NCBI GenBank assembly: GCA_020248265.1 | Contig: JADCHX010000004.1 | Span: 167,473 to 231,472 of the forward strand | DNA length: 64,000 bases | Direction of reading: 5' to 3' | Source of the DNA: Rhodocyclaceae bacterium | GTDB taxonomy: Bacteria; Pseudomonadota; Gammaproteobacteria; Burkholderiales; CAIKXV01 | Shown here: positions 52,258 through 61,034 of the stretch, one piece after another | How the letters are laid out: every line of letters starts with the position of its first letter | Position numbering within the stretch: the first letter of the stretch is position 1 | Translations under genes and position numbers: made by a program | Notes under the pieces: generated by a model | What the model saw: only the letters and a program-made list of their open reading frames with translations | Told to the model about the DNA's origin: nothing | Database searches by the model: none

Positions 52258-53541
52258 ATGGCAGTGACGAAGAAGAATACGGGCAAGCGCGGTGAGGCAT
52301 CGGCGCGGGTCAAGCTGCACGAGCCGCAGGTGCAGCGGATGGAAGACCAGCGCTGGCTGGTCGATGCGACGATTCGCTCTGTCGGCGTCGAATGGGACCA
52401 GCCGCGGCTGAACAGCTATGGCACCGCCTGCGGCCCGCTGGCCTCGGGCGACCTGGCAGCGGTGCGTGCGCGGGTGCAGAAGTACAGCGACATCAACCCG
52501 GCCTTCGAGGGCGTCGCCCGCCGGCGCGAGGCGGTGGCGAAGAATGCCGAAGCCGCCGGCCATGCGGCGACCGCGCGCGACAACTACTTCATCGCCTCGG
52601 TGTTCTGGGCCGCATCTCAATGGACGCTGCTCTCCAACGATGCGCACAACCTCGCGAACAACGTGCGCAAGCGGGCGTGTTTCGACGCGTATGCAAAGAA
52701 CGCCGACCATCGGGTCGAGGCAGCCTGGGTGCCGCTGCCGGGCGGGGGGCGGCTGCCGGGTTGGTTCCACCTGCCGTACGGTTACCGTGGCGGCCAGGTA
52801 CCTGCGATCGTGTCCATCCCCGGCATGGACGGCTTCAAGGAAGCCAACGTTGCGCTGGCCGGCGACCGCTGGCTGTCGCGCGGCATCGCGGTGCTGGTGC
52901 TGGAAGGGCCCGGTCAGTACGAGGCGGTGCTCGGCGGTGTGCCGTTCAGCATGGACGCGTGGAAGGCGACCAGCAAGGCGGCCTACGAATGGCTGAAGGC
53001 GCGCAGCGAGGTCGATGCCGCGCGCATCGGCATCATCGGCAACAGTTTCGGATCGTTCTTCGCGACGCTTGCCGCCGCCTGGGAGCCGCGCTACTGCGCC
53101 GCCGCGATCACCTCGATCTGCCTGGAGCCCGCCGGCGAGACCATCTTCCAGAAGGCCTCGCCGACCTTCAAGCATCGGTTCATGTACATGTCGGGCTTCA
53201 CCGACGAGGCGCGCTTCGACCGCATGCGCAAGTCGATGACGCTCGAACCGCATGCGAAGCGCATCCGCATGCCCTTCCTGTGCGTGGCTGGCGAGCGCGA
53301 CGAGCTGTGCCCGGTCGAATGGGCATACCGCACGGTCGATGCGATGCGCGGCCCGACGCAGCTGATGGTGTACCAGGAGTCCCGGCACTCGGTCGGCAAC
53401 GTGCCCTCGACGGTACTTGGCCCCAACCCGCCGTCGATGAGCGCCGACTGGATGCTCGATCGCCTCAACGGCGTCCCCTTCGAAAGTGCCCGCCTGTTCG
53501 TCGAGGCGAACGGCAACGTCGTCACGAGGAACCAGCCATGA
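52258..53541 (+). CDS. FrsA/DUF1100-like alpha/beta hydrolase
   Basis: 427-residue hydrolase. Residues 30-150 are a helical N-terminal lid (NPAFEGVARRREAVAKNAEAAG). The alpha/beta core follows: VPAIVSIPGMDGFKEA (oxyanion loop), nucleophile S263 in IIGNSFGSFFA, acid in VAGERDELCP and His in QESRHSVGNV. This two-domain plan is shared with 2,6-dihydropseudooxynicotine hydrolase, a C-C bond hydrolase, and with FrsA. It is coupled by ATGA overlap to a Bug gene, implying hydrolysis of an imported keto acid or ester. Confidence 0.85.
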   Translation: MAVTKKNTGKRGEASARVKLHEPQVQRMEDQRWLVDATIRSVGVEWDQPRLNSYGTACGPLASGDLAAVRARVQKYSDINPAFEGVARRREAVAKNAEAAGHAATARDNYFIASVFWAASQWTLLSNDAHNLANNVRKRACFDAYAKNADHRVEAAWVPLPGGGRLPGWFHLPYGYRGGQVPAIVSIPGMDGFKEANVALAGDRWLSRGIAVLVLEGPGQYEAVLGGVPFSMDAWKATSKAAYEWLKARSEVDAARIGIIGNSFGSFFATLAAAWEPRYCAAAITSICLEPAGETIFQKASPTFKHRFMYMSGFTDEARFDRMRKSMTLEPHAKRIRMPFLCVAGERDELCPVEWAYRTVDAMRGPTQLMVYQESRHSVGNVPSTVLGPNPPSMSADWMLDRLNGVPFESARLFVEANGNVVTRNQP

Positions 53542-54545
53542 TCGCCACCGATCACGCAACCCACCGCGCCGTGCGCCTCGCCCGCGGCCTGCTCGCTGGC
53601 GCCCTCATCGCCGCAGCCGGCGCGGCCGCCGCGCAGGCGGCGTTCCCGGTCAAGCCGGTGCGCGTCATCGTCACCTTCTCAGCCGGCGGTGCGGCCGACT
53701 TCACCGCGCGCGTGGTCGCCGAACGGCTGACCGACCTGTGGAAGCAGCAGGTGCTGGTCGAGAATCGCGTCAGCGCCGGTGGCAATGTCGGTGTCGAAGC
53801 CGTGGTGCGTGCGCCGGCGGACGGCTACACGCTATTGCTCGCCTCGTCCGCGCAGCCGATCAACGTCGCGCTCTATCCGAAGCTGCCGTTCGACCTGTTC
53901 AAGGACCTCGCACCGATCGCGCTGGTCACGGTGTCGCCGATGGCACTGGCCGTGAATCCGCGGGCGAAAGAGACCGACCTGCGTGCGTTCACCGCGAACA
54001 TGCGCGCGAATCCGGGCAAGCTGTCCTACGCTACTTGCGGCATCGCCACTTCGCACCACTTCGCGTTCGAACTGTACAAGTTCCAGGCGAAGCTCAACGC
54101 GCTGCACATTCCGTATCGCGGCTGCGCGGCGGCGGTGGCCGACGCAGTGGGTGGACAGGTCGACACGGTGATGTCTTCGCTCAACACGCTCCTGCCGCAC
54201 CAGGCGGGGGGCCGGCTGAGGGTACTGGCGATCACCGCGCGCAACCGCTCTGCCTCTGCGCCCGACGTGCCGACCTTCCGCGAATCGGGCGTGCCCGAGT
54301 TGAAGGACTACGCGAGCAGCGTGTACTACGGGTTCATGGCGCCGGCGGCAACCCCGCCCGACATCGTGGCGAAGATCGAGGCCGACCTGCGCAAGGTGAT
54401 GGCCTTGCCCGAAGTCGCGCAGAAGGTGGCCGGCGGCGGGCTCGAAGTGGCTTTCGCGAGCGGCGCCGAGATGATGGCCACGATGCGTACCGACGCAGAG
54501 CAGTTGCGCAGGATCGTCGAGTTCGCGGGCATCAAGCCCGAGTGA
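53538..54545 (+). CDS. Bug/TctC-family solute-binding protein
   Basis: 335-residue periplasmic binding protein whose ATG overlaps the hydrolase stop (ATGA). The signal peptide ends AAAAQAAF. Motifs: VRVIVTFSAGGAADFTA (SAGGAAD in place of PGGGAD), ENRVSAGGNVG, ADGYTLLLA and HIPYRGCAAA. Two changed ligand loops hint at a ligand different from those of its paralogues in the window. Confidence 0.92.
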   Translation: MIATDHATHRAVRLARGLLAGALIAAAGAAAAQAAFPVKPVRVIVTFSAGGAADFTARVVAERLTDLWKQQVLVENRVSAGGNVGVEAVVRAPADGYTLLLASSAQPINVALYPKLPFDLFKDLAPIALVTVSPMALAVNPRAKETDLRAFTANMRANPGKLSYATCGIATSHHFAFELYKFQAKLNALHIPYRGCAAAVADAVGGQVDTVMSSLNTLLPHQAGGRLRVLAITARNRSASAPDVPTFRESGVPELKDYASSVYYGFMAPAATPPDIVAKIEADLRKVMALPEVAQKVAGGGLEVAFASGAEMMATMRTDAEQLRRIVEFAGIKPE

Positions 54546-54560
54546 TCGTACCGCCCGGGT

Positions 54561-55898
54561 TCAGTCGAACCCGGGCGGTGGCGTGAAACCGCGATGCCCT
54601 GCTTCGAGCAGGCGCGCGAGCGCGATGCAGCGCAGGTCGGCATGTTCCGGCCCGATCACCTGCAGGCCTATCGGCAGGTTTCCGGCCCTGGCACGGCCAG
54701 CCGGTATCGTCGTCGCCGGCAGGTTGGCCGCCGACGCGAGGCCGATCCAGAAGTAGGTGTCCGACATCGGCCGCTGCACGCCATCGACGTCGAGCCGATG
54801 CAGCGGCTTGGGCAGGTCGCGGATATGCGGGAAGGCCGGTGTCGGCGAGACCGGCGCGATCAGCGCATGGTGCTGGCCGAAGAAGGTCTCCCATGCGTCG
54901 CGCAGCCGCTGGCGTTCGGCGTTGCGTTCCAGCCATTCCCGATGCGACTGGGTCAGGCCACGCAGCATCAGCGCCTCGTAGCCACGATCGGCCGGGTCGA
55001 GCGCGGCCGCGGCGGGTGCGAGCGCGGCGATCGACGTACGGTCGCGGCGGAACGACGTCGAGCCGCGCGCGAGCGCGAGGAACAGTTCGTAGTAGTCGCG
55101 CGAGGGGATCGGCAGCGCGGGGTCGATCGTGACCGAAGCGCCGAGCGTTTTCAGGTGTGCGGCGACTTCCAGCGCGGTGCGCCGTGTATCGGCGTCGACC
55201 GGGAATTCGGCATCGCCGGTGATCACGGCGATCCGGCACCGGGCCGGGGGCGGCAGGTCGGCCGGGGGCAGCTCGAGGCGCCAGGCGCGCGAGGCGATGC
55301 CTTCCGCACCGGCAAGCAGCCGCAGCGCGAGATCGAGATCCTCGGCCGTGCGCGCGAGCGGACCGACCACGTTCACGTCGTCCGGGGGCAGGCCGGTCTC
55401 CAGTGCATGGCCGCGCACCGGCACTACGCCCCAGGTCGGCTTGTGTCCGTACACGCCGCAGAAATGCGCCGGTATCCGGATCGAGCCGCTGTTGTCGCTG
55501 CCCACCTCCAGCGCGCTGAAGCCGGCCGCGAGCGCGGTGGCCGAGCCGCCGGACGAACCGCCGGGTGCGCGCGTGGCATCCCATGGATTGACGGTGGCGC
55601 CATAGGCGGCGTTGAACGTCTGCCAGTCGGCGAGGTCGAGCGGCACGTTGGTCTTGCCGAGCACGATCGCACCCGCCGTGACCAGTCGCTCCACCACGGC
55701 GGCATCGGACGCAGCGCGGTGCCCCAGCCGTGACGGGCGCCCGAACGTGGACGGCGTGCCGGTCCAGTCGAAGCATTCCTTGATCGTCACCGGCACGCCA
55801 TGCAGCGGCCCGGTCGTCGCACCTGCGCGCAACGCGGCGTCGGCTGCATCCGCCTGCGCAAGCGCCTCGGCGCCACGCAGCAGCACGACCGCATTCAA
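54561..55898 (-). CDS. amidase-signature family enzyme, start codon unclear
   Basis: 445 residues counted from a TTG at 55898. The Ser-cisSer-Lys triad is visible: VTIKECFD (Lys), APGGSSGGSATALAAG (cis-Ser) and VGSDNSGSIRIPA (nucleophile Ser). The family N-terminus, however, continues upstream in the same frame: a stretch like AAELAQRIRRGELSS, then CLDRIARFNPAL, is encoded to about 56027 with no ATG, GTG or TTG before the stop at 56088-56090. The true start is therefore a rare codon (CTG or ATT) or has been lost. It is convergent with the hydrolase/Bug pair. Confidence 0.85.
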   Translation of the reverse strand: MNAVVLLRGAEALAQADAADAALRAGATTGPLHGVPVTIKECFDWTGTPSTFGRPSRLGHRAASDAAVVERLVTAGAIVLGKTNVPLDLADWQTFNAAYGATVNPWDATRAPGGSSGGSATALAAGFSALEVGSDNSGSIRIPAHFCGVYGHKPTWGVVPVRGHALETGLPPDDVNVVGPLARTAEDLDLALRLLAGAEGIASRAWRLELPPADLPPPARCRIAVITGDAEFPVDADTRRTALEVAAHLKTLGASVTIDPALPIPSRDYYELFLALARGSTSFRRDRTSIAALAPAAAALDPADRGYEALMLRGLTQSHREWLERNAERQRLRDAWETFFGQHHALIAPVSPTPAFPHIRDLPKPLHRLDVDGVQRPMSDTYFWIGLASAANLPATTIPAGRARAGNLPIGLQVIGPEHADLRCIALARLLEAGHRGFTPPPGFD

Positions 55899-56232
55899 CG
55901 CCGGGTTGAAACGCGCGATGCGGTCCAGGCAGTGCGCGACCAGCGTACGCGAGGACAGCTCGCCGCGGCGGATGCGTTGGGCGAGTTCGGCGGCGCCGAG
56001 GTGGTGAAGGGCGGTGTCGGGGTTCAGGAGAGATGTCCGTTGATCGTGTGCCGGAACGGGCAGGGGCAGGCAGGGAATCCCCGCCTTTTACCCGCTTTCG
56101 CGCTGCGCTGCGACGTCAGGACGGCGCCAACATCCCCCACGAGCTGCGCGAGCATCCCACGGGCGCATTGAAAGGAGCACCATTTGATGATACGTTTGAT
56201 GCCTGAAGACCCCGCCGCAAAGGAGAGCATGC

Positions 56233-56433
56233 ATGCGTACGACGATCAACATAGACGACGACCTGCTGGAGCGAGCGTCCCATCTGATGGGTCCGATCGA
56301 TCGCACGGCCCTGGTACGGGAGGCGTTCAAGGCGCTGATCGAGCGCGAGAGCGGCCGCCGCCTTGCAAGGCTGGGTGGCAGCCAGCCGGGGCTGGAAGCC
56401 CCGCGCCGGCGCCGGATTGCAGCGCCGAATTGA
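56233..56433 (+). CDS. vapB: VapB-family antitoxin
   Basis: 66-residue ribbon-helix-helix type antitoxin. The opening MRTTINIDDDLLERAS and LVREAFKALIERE are typical of VapB proteins partnered with PIN toxins; the basic C-terminus (RRRRIAAP) would fill the toxin groove. AAGGAGA lies upstream. TTTGATG is repeated eleven bases apart about 35-50 bp before the ATG and could be part of the autoregulatory operator. Its last codon overlaps the toxin start. Confidence 0.88.
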   Translation: MRTTINIDDDLLERASHLMGPIDRTALVREAFKALIERESGRRLARLGGSQPGLEAPRRRRIAAPN

Positions 56434-56798
56434 TCCTCGCGGACACGTCCGTCTGGGTGAATCATTTCAGGCGCGGCGATGCCCTGCTTGCGGAACGGCT
56501 GGAACGCGGCGAGATCCTGATGCACCCGCTCGTTCTGGGAGAGCTGGCGCTTGGCCAGCTCGAGGACCGGGCTTCAGTGCTTTCGCTGCTGGCAGACATG
56601 CCGATGGCGGTGGTCGCGGAGCCTGCCGAAGTCGTGCTGTTCATCGAGCGGCACCGCATGTCCTGCACCGGGCTCGGCTATGTCGACGTCGCCCTGCTGG
56701 TGTCGGTCGTGCTCAGCGAGCATGCGACGCTGTGGACGCGCGACAGGACCCTGCAGGCGGCCTGCGAGCGCCTCGGGTGCTCGACACCGCAGGCCTGA
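56430..56798 (+). CDS. vapC: VapC-family PIN-domain ribonuclease toxin
   Basis: 122-residue PIN nuclease. All four acidic residues of the active site are present: D5 (LADTSVW), E38 (LVLGELALG), D86 (LGYVDVALL) and D105 (WTRDRTLQ). VapC toxins cut tRNA or rRNA when VapB is lost. The start is TTG at 56430, sharing TTGA with the VapB stop, so the toxin should be translated at a lower rate than the antitoxin. Complete and probably functional. Confidence 0.9.
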   Translation: MILADTSVWVNHFRRGDALLAERLERGEILMHPLVLGELALGQLEDRASVLSLLADMPMAVVAEPAEVVLFIERHRMSCTGLGYVDVALLVSVVLSEHATLWTRDRTLQAACERLGCSTPQA

Positions 56799-56882
56799 CC
56801 GCCAGGCCTTGCCCGCATCCCGGCGCGCGAGAGGTGAGCCAGGTGCAGCGACGCGCGGGATGGGCCGCCTGCCCGGCCAGCG

Positions 56883-57662
56883 TCAGCCGCGTCCGATGAA
56901 CGGCATGGTGGTAGGCAGGATCGTCACCGAAAGCACGTTGACATCGTTCGGCATGCTGGCGATCTCGCGCACGGTCGCCGCGATATGCGTCAGGTCGAGC
57001 CGTGTCTCCGGGCGCATCGTCCCGTCGGCCTGCAACGCTCCGCCTTCGACATGCGCGGTCATCGCCGTGGCTGCGTTGCCGATGTCGATCTGGCCTACCG
57101 CGATGCCATGCGCGCGGCCATCCAGGGCGGCGGCGCGCGTGATGCCCAGCACCGCATGCTTGGTCGCGGTATAGGCCACCGACTCGGGCCTGGGCGCGTA
57201 CGCAGCCAGTGAGCCGTTGTTGATGATCCGACCGCCCTGCGGCCGCTGCGACTTCATCAGCCGGAACGCCCGCTGCAGGACGTAGAACATGCCATCGACA
57301 TTGGTCCTCACCGCGTCGCGCCATTCTTCCTCGGACACCTCGTCCACCGGGCGGTGCGGCGGGAACACGCCGGCATTGTTGAACAGCAGATCGAGTCGGC
57401 CGTAGCGCGACCGGATCATCGAGAACAGGGCGTCGACCGAGGCGGAGTCGCCGACATCCACCGCAGCCGCCAGGGCGCGCGCCCGTTGCGCTTCGCTGGT
57501 CGTGCAGCCCTCCACCGCAGCCGTCGTGCGCGCGGCATCGCGCGCCGCGAACACCACCTGCCAGCCGTCATCGAGCAGCGCGGCGGCACACGCGACGCCG
57601 ATGCCGCGCGACGCACCGGTGACCAGTGCCACGCGGCCGCTGCCGCCGGCGGTCGCGGTCAC
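56883..57662 (-). CDS. short-chain dehydrogenase/reductase in the phosphonate locus
   Basis: 259-residue classical SDR. Cofactor loop TGASRGIG (15-22), NNAG (95-98), catalytic S151, Y164 and K168 with the standard 13-residue Ser-Tyr spacing. The GTG at 57662 shares GTGA with the stop of the aldehyde dehydrogenase gene, so it is the third gene of a coupled HD-oxygenase/aldehyde-dehydrogenase/SDR unit. It may oxidise or reduce a phosphonate-derived alcohol or aldehyde; substrate not shown by sequence. Confidence 0.88.
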   Translation of the reverse strand: MTATAGGSGRVALVTGASRGIGVACAAALLDDGWQVVFAARDAARTTAAVEGCTTSEAQRARALAAAVDVGDSASVDALFSMIRSRYGRLDLLFNNAGVFPPHRPVDEVSEEEWRDAVRTNVDGMFYVLQRAFRLMKSQRPQGGRIINNGSLAAYAPRPESVAYTATKHAVLGITRAAALDGRAHGIAVGQIDIGNAATAMTAHVEGGALQADGTMRPETRLDLTHIAATVREIASMPNDVNVLSVTILPTTMPFIGRG

Positions 57663-59113
57663 CATGGCAGGGAGTAGGTCTTGACCGTGGTGAAGCTGCG
57701 GCAGCATTCCTGCACGCCTTCCTTGACGCCGGTGCCCGAGTCCTTGATGCCGCCGAAGGGCGTCACCTCCAGTCGGTATCCGGGAACCTCCCACACGTTC
57801 ACCGACCCGACCTGCAGCTCGCGCACGAACCGCATGATGTCGTCGAGCCGGTTGGTGCAGACGCCGGAGGACAGGCCGAACGCCGTCGAATTGACCTTGG
57901 CGATCGCGTCGTCGACGCTCGTGAAGGTCATGATCGGTGACACCGGACCGAAGGTCTCTTCGCGCACCAGTTCCATGTCGCCGCTGACCCGGTCGAGAAG
58001 GGTCGCCGAGTAGGACGCGCCGTCGCGCTGGTTTCCGTGCAGCAGGCGGGCACCGCGGGTCACTGCGTCGGCGACGCGGCGCTCGAACAGCATCGCCGCG
58101 CGCTCGTCGATCACGGTACCCATGTCGACCGTGGGGTCGAGCGGATCGCCATGGCGCCATGCCCGGGTGATGTCGATCATCGCCTCGGTGAACGGCTCGG
58201 CGATGCGTTCGTGGACGAAGATACGCTTGACCGCCGTGCAGCGCTGCCCCGAGTTGCGATACGACCCGCTCGCCGCCAGGGCCGCGGCACGGTCGATGTC
58301 TGCGTCGTCCATGACCACCAGCGGGTCATTGCCCCCGAGTTCCAGCACCTGGCGCCGATAGCCTGCGCGGGCGGCGATCCTGCGCCCCACGGCGACCCCG
58401 CCCGTGAAAGTGATGAGTTCGGCGCATGGGTTGTCGATCATTTCGTCGCCGATCTCGGCCGGATCACCCGTGACCACGCTGAGCATCGGCGGCGGCAGGC
58501 CCGCCTCGTAGAGGAGGTCGGCCAGCAGGAGGGCGGACAGCGGCGTCTTCTCGCTGGGCTTGAGCACCATCCGGTTGTTGGTGGCCACCGCCGGCGCGAC
58601 CTTGTGGATCACCTGGTTGAGCGGATGGTTGAACGGCGTGATCGCTGAAATGACGCCGAGCAGCGGCTCGCGCATCGTGTGTACCCGGCGCGAACGCCCG
58701 TGCGCGGTCACGTCGCACGAGAAAGACTGTCCGTCGTCGAGCAGGGCATGCTGCGCCGCGAACAGCAGCACGTCGCTGGCCCTGCCTACTTCGTAGAGCG
58801 AATCGCTGATGCACAGCCCCGACTCGAGCGTGATCGTGCGCGCGATTGCGTCGCGCCGTGAGGAGACCAGCGCGGCTGTCCGCGACAGGATCATGTTGCG
58901 TTCGTGCCTGCTGAGCGTCGGTACGTAGCGATGTGCCACGGCGAAGGCATCGCGGACCTGGTCCACGGTGGCACGCGGCACGGTGGCGATCACCTCTCCC
59001 GACCAGGGATAGCGCACCTCGATCACCCGCGCCGAGTGCACGCGTTCGCCCGCGATCCGCATCGCTTCGACCGACGGGGGGCTGCCAACCGTCTCGGCGC
59101 GCGACCCCGTCAT
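57659..59113 (-). CDS. aldehyde dehydrogenase, PhnY-like (phosphonoacetaldehyde dehydrogenase type)
   Basis: 484-residue NAD(P)-dependent aldehyde dehydrogenase. N163 (TPFNHPLN), E258 (LELGGND) and nucleophile C292 (NSGQRCTAVKR) are in place. The N-terminal pattern (MRIAGERV, VIEVRYPWSGEVIATVPRA) and the neighbouring PhnZ-like and phnCDE genes fit phosphonoacetaldehyde dehydrogenase. No phosphonoacetate hydrolase (PhnA) or transaminase (PhnW) gene is in the window. ATGA overlaps the HD gene stop. Family certain, phosphonate substrate likely but inferred. Confidence 0.85.
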   Translation of the reverse strand: MTGSRAETVGSPPSVEAMRIAGERVHSARVIEVRYPWSGEVIATVPRATVDQVRDAFAVAHRYVPTLSRHERNMILSRTAALVSSRRDAIARTITLESGLCISDSLYEVGRASDVLLFAAQHALLDDGQSFSCDVTAHGRSRRVHTMREPLLGVISAITPFNHPLNQVIHKVAPAVATNNRMVLKPSEKTPLSALLLADLLYEAGLPPPMLSVVTGDPAEIGDEMIDNPCAELITFTGGVAVGRRIAARAGYRRQVLELGGNDPLVVMDDADIDRAAALAASGSYRNSGQRCTAVKRIFVHERIAEPFTEAMIDITRAWRHGDPLDPTVDMGTVIDERAAMLFERRVADAVTRGARLLHGNQRDGASYSATLLDRVSGDMELVREETFGPVSPIMTFTSVDDAIAKVNSTAFGLSSGVCTNRLDDIMRFVRELQVGSVNVWEVPGYRLEVTPFGGIKDSGTGVKEGVQECCRSFTTVKTYSLPW

Positions 59114-59670
59114 GCCGGCAGCAGGCAACGCTGGATCACCGTCATGAAGTGCGCCAGCGGTGCGGTTTCGTGGGCGGCCTTCTTGCCCAGGTCGTCCCAG
59201 CGGCGCAGGGCGATGGCATCCTGCGCATGCGGGATGCGCTCGAACGCCGCAGCTTGCCCGGCGTCCATGGGCCCACCCTGGAGTTGCAGCGTCCGGGTGG
59301 ATACCCTCGAGAGGCCTTCCAGATACCCCGGCTCGCGCGCGCACAGGTAGCGCTTGGCCTGCACGTGCAACGCGATGGGTTGCACGACGTCGTCGCCGAA
59401 CCAGCGGGCCAGCCAGTCGGCGCCCAGGCTTTCGTGGCGATCGTCTTCGCCGGTATCCAGGGCCGTGGCGGCGTCTCCGTGCAGCATGTGTCCGATGTCG
59501 TGCAGCATTGCCGCTGCTACCATGGCATCCGTCGACCCGGACTGTTGCGCGAGCGAGGCGCACTGCAATGCGTGCTGGATCTGGTTTACCTGCTCGCCGT
59601 AGACGAGCGCACCGTGCGCTGTGTAGAGACGCTCGATGATTGCGAGCACGGGTGAGGAGTCTGCGTTCAT
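59110..59670 (-). CDS. HD-domain oxygenase of phosphonate degradation (PhnZ-like)
   Basis: 186-residue mixed-valent di-iron HD protein. Candidate iron ligands are H33 (QHALQ), H57 and D58 (LHDIGH), H79 (DDRHESLG) and H102 (ALHVQAKRYLC). VYGEQV (Y24, E26) matches the substrate-gating Tyr/Glu segment of PhnZ, which cleaves the C-P bond of 1-hydroxy-2-aminoethylphosphonate with O2. It leads the three-gene minus-strand unit. The 2-oxoglutarate hydroxylase PhnY* that normally makes the PhnZ substrate is not in the window. Confidence 0.85.
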   Translation of the reverse strand: MNADSSPVLAIIERLYTAHGALVYGEQVNQIQHALQCASLAQQSGSTDAMVAAAMLHDIGHMLHGDAATALDTGEDDRHESLGADWLARWFGDDVVQPIALHVQAKRYLCAREPGYLEGLSRVSTRTLQLQGGPMDAGQAAAFERIPHAQDAIALRRWDDLGKKAAHETAPLAHFMTVIQRCLLPA

Positions 59671-59735
59671 GGGCGCTGCGGCTTCCAGTCTGGTGGACGA
59701 CGCCGCAGAGCGTATCGGGGGTGCCGTGCCCGGAC

Positions 59736-59753
59736 ATGACAGCCGGATGAACT
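59736..59753 (-). promoter_or_regulatory. Pho-box-like site before the HD oxygenase gene
   Basis: Read on the minus strand: AGTTCAT, four bases, CTGTCAT. The second half-site equals the PhoB consensus CTGTCAT and the first matches four of seven. It lies 66 bp upstream of the HD gene, between the two divergent phosphonate units. Weaker than the array before phnC. Confidence 0.4.
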
Positions 59754-59774
59754 TTTGGTGAAAGCTCCTGCACG

Positions 59775-61010
59775 ATGCTTGACCCGCCGCGTCGGGCCAC
59801 CGACGCTACCGGCATGAAAGACAAGTCAGGCGATGCGCGACTGGTCGCGATCCTGGGCACCGCGCAGACGCTCGCCTGGGCCTCCTCCTACTATCTGCCC
59901 GCGATGCTGGCCGGGCCGATGGCGGCCGACCTTGGCATCAGTCCGATCATCGTGTTTGCTGCATTCTCGTTCGCGCTGCTGGTATCAGCGCTCATCGGTC
60001 CGCTCGCCGGCCGGATGATCGACAGCGCGGGCGGGCGGCCGGTGCTGGCGGCTGCCAGCCTGGCGTTCGCCGGCGGCCTCGTGATGCTGGCGCTGGCCCA
60101 GGACGCGGTCTGGCTGTTCCTCGGCTGGGCGGTGATCGGGCTGGCGATGGGCTCCGGCCTTTACGAGGCCGCATTCTCGACCCTGGTCCGCCTGCGGGGC
60201 AGCGATGCGCGGGCGACGATCACCGGCATCACGCTGATCGCCGGTTTCGCCAGCACCGTCGGCTGGCCACTGTCGGCCGTGATGGAGACGCACCTAGGCT
60301 GGCGCGGCGCCTGCGTCGGATGGGCGCTGTTGCACCTCGTCGTGGGCCTGCCGCTCAACCTGTCGCTGCCCCGCGCCACCCGCGCCACCGATGCCGCCCG
60401 CCGTGCCGACCGCGATGCGCCGGCACAGCCCGAGGCAGGTGCCGAGCCGGTGCCCGTACCGGGCGCGACGCTGGCTGCGATCCTGCTGGCCTTCGTGTTC
60501 GCCGTGACCTGGTTCATCAGCACTGCGATGGCCGCCCACCTGCCCCGGCTGCTGCAGGAGGCAGGCGCCTCGCTGGCGATGGCCGTGGCCCTGGGCGCGA
60601 TCGTCGGTCCGGCCCAGGTTGCCGCGCGGTTGCTCGAGTTCGGCTTCCTGCGCCATGTGCATCCGCTCCTCTCGGCGCGCCTGGCCGCGCTCGGCCATCC
60701 CCTCGGTGTCGTGCTGCTTGCGGCCGGGGGCACCGCGTTTGCCCCGGTGTTCGTGCTGCTTCACGGCGCTGGCAACGGCATCCTCACCATCGCCAAGGGA
60801 ACGCTGCCGCTGGTGCTGTTCGGCCCCCAGGGCTATGGGCTGCGCCAGGGCTGGCTGACGCTGCCGGCACGTCTGTCGCAGGCGATAGCCCCGCTCGCGT
60901 TCGGTGCGGCCATCGACCGCTGGGGGGCTGGCGCACTCTGGCTGTCCGCCCTCCTGGGTGCGGCGGCCCTGGGGGCCCTGCTGCTGATGCCGAAGGTGGG
61001 TCCGCGCTGA
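59775..61010 (+). CDS. MFS transporter in the phosphonate locus
   Basis: 411-residue major facilitator protein with about twelve membrane segments and the loop GRMIDSAGGRPVL between helices 2 and 3. A hydrophilic central loop (residues about 200-230) is Ala/Asp/Arg rich. Divergent from the HD oxygenase gene across 104 bp. It may export a product or import a phosphonate or its carbon remnant; direction and substrate cannot be read from sequence. An in-frame ATG at codon 14 (MKDKSGD) is an alternative start. Confidence 0.87.
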   Translation: MLDPPRRATDATGMKDKSGDARLVAILGTAQTLAWASSYYLPAMLAGPMAADLGISPIIVFAAFSFALLVSALIGPLAGRMIDSAGGRPVLAAASLAFAGGLVMLALAQDAVWLFLGWAVIGLAMGSGLYEAAFSTLVRLRGSDARATITGITLIAGFASTVGWPLSAVMETHLGWRGACVGWALLHLVVGLPLNLSLPRATRATDAARRADRDAPAQPEAGAEPVPVPGATLAAILLAFVFAVTWFISTAMAAHLPRLLQEAGASLAMAVALGAIVGPAQVAARLLEFGFLRHVHPLLSARLAALGHPLGVVLLAAGGTAFAPVFVLLHGAGNGILTIAKGTLPLVLFGPQGYGLRQGWLTLPARLSQAIAPLAFGAAIDRWGAGALWLSALLGAAALGALLLMPKVGPR

Positions 61011-61034
61011 GCACACCGATCGCCCTGGGGTTTC

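Noticed and set aside
56184-56798. A 204-codon frame that would fuse an N-terminal extension to VapC
   Set aside because: Its first 80 residues are the out-of-frame reading of vapB and look random; VapC homology begins exactly at the TTG overlapping the vapB stop.
57659-59860. A 733-codon frame spanning the HD gene and the aldehyde dehydrogenase
   Set aside because: The first 250 residues are an out-of-frame reading of the HD oxygenase gene; the dehydrogenase begins at the ATG overlapping that gene's stop.
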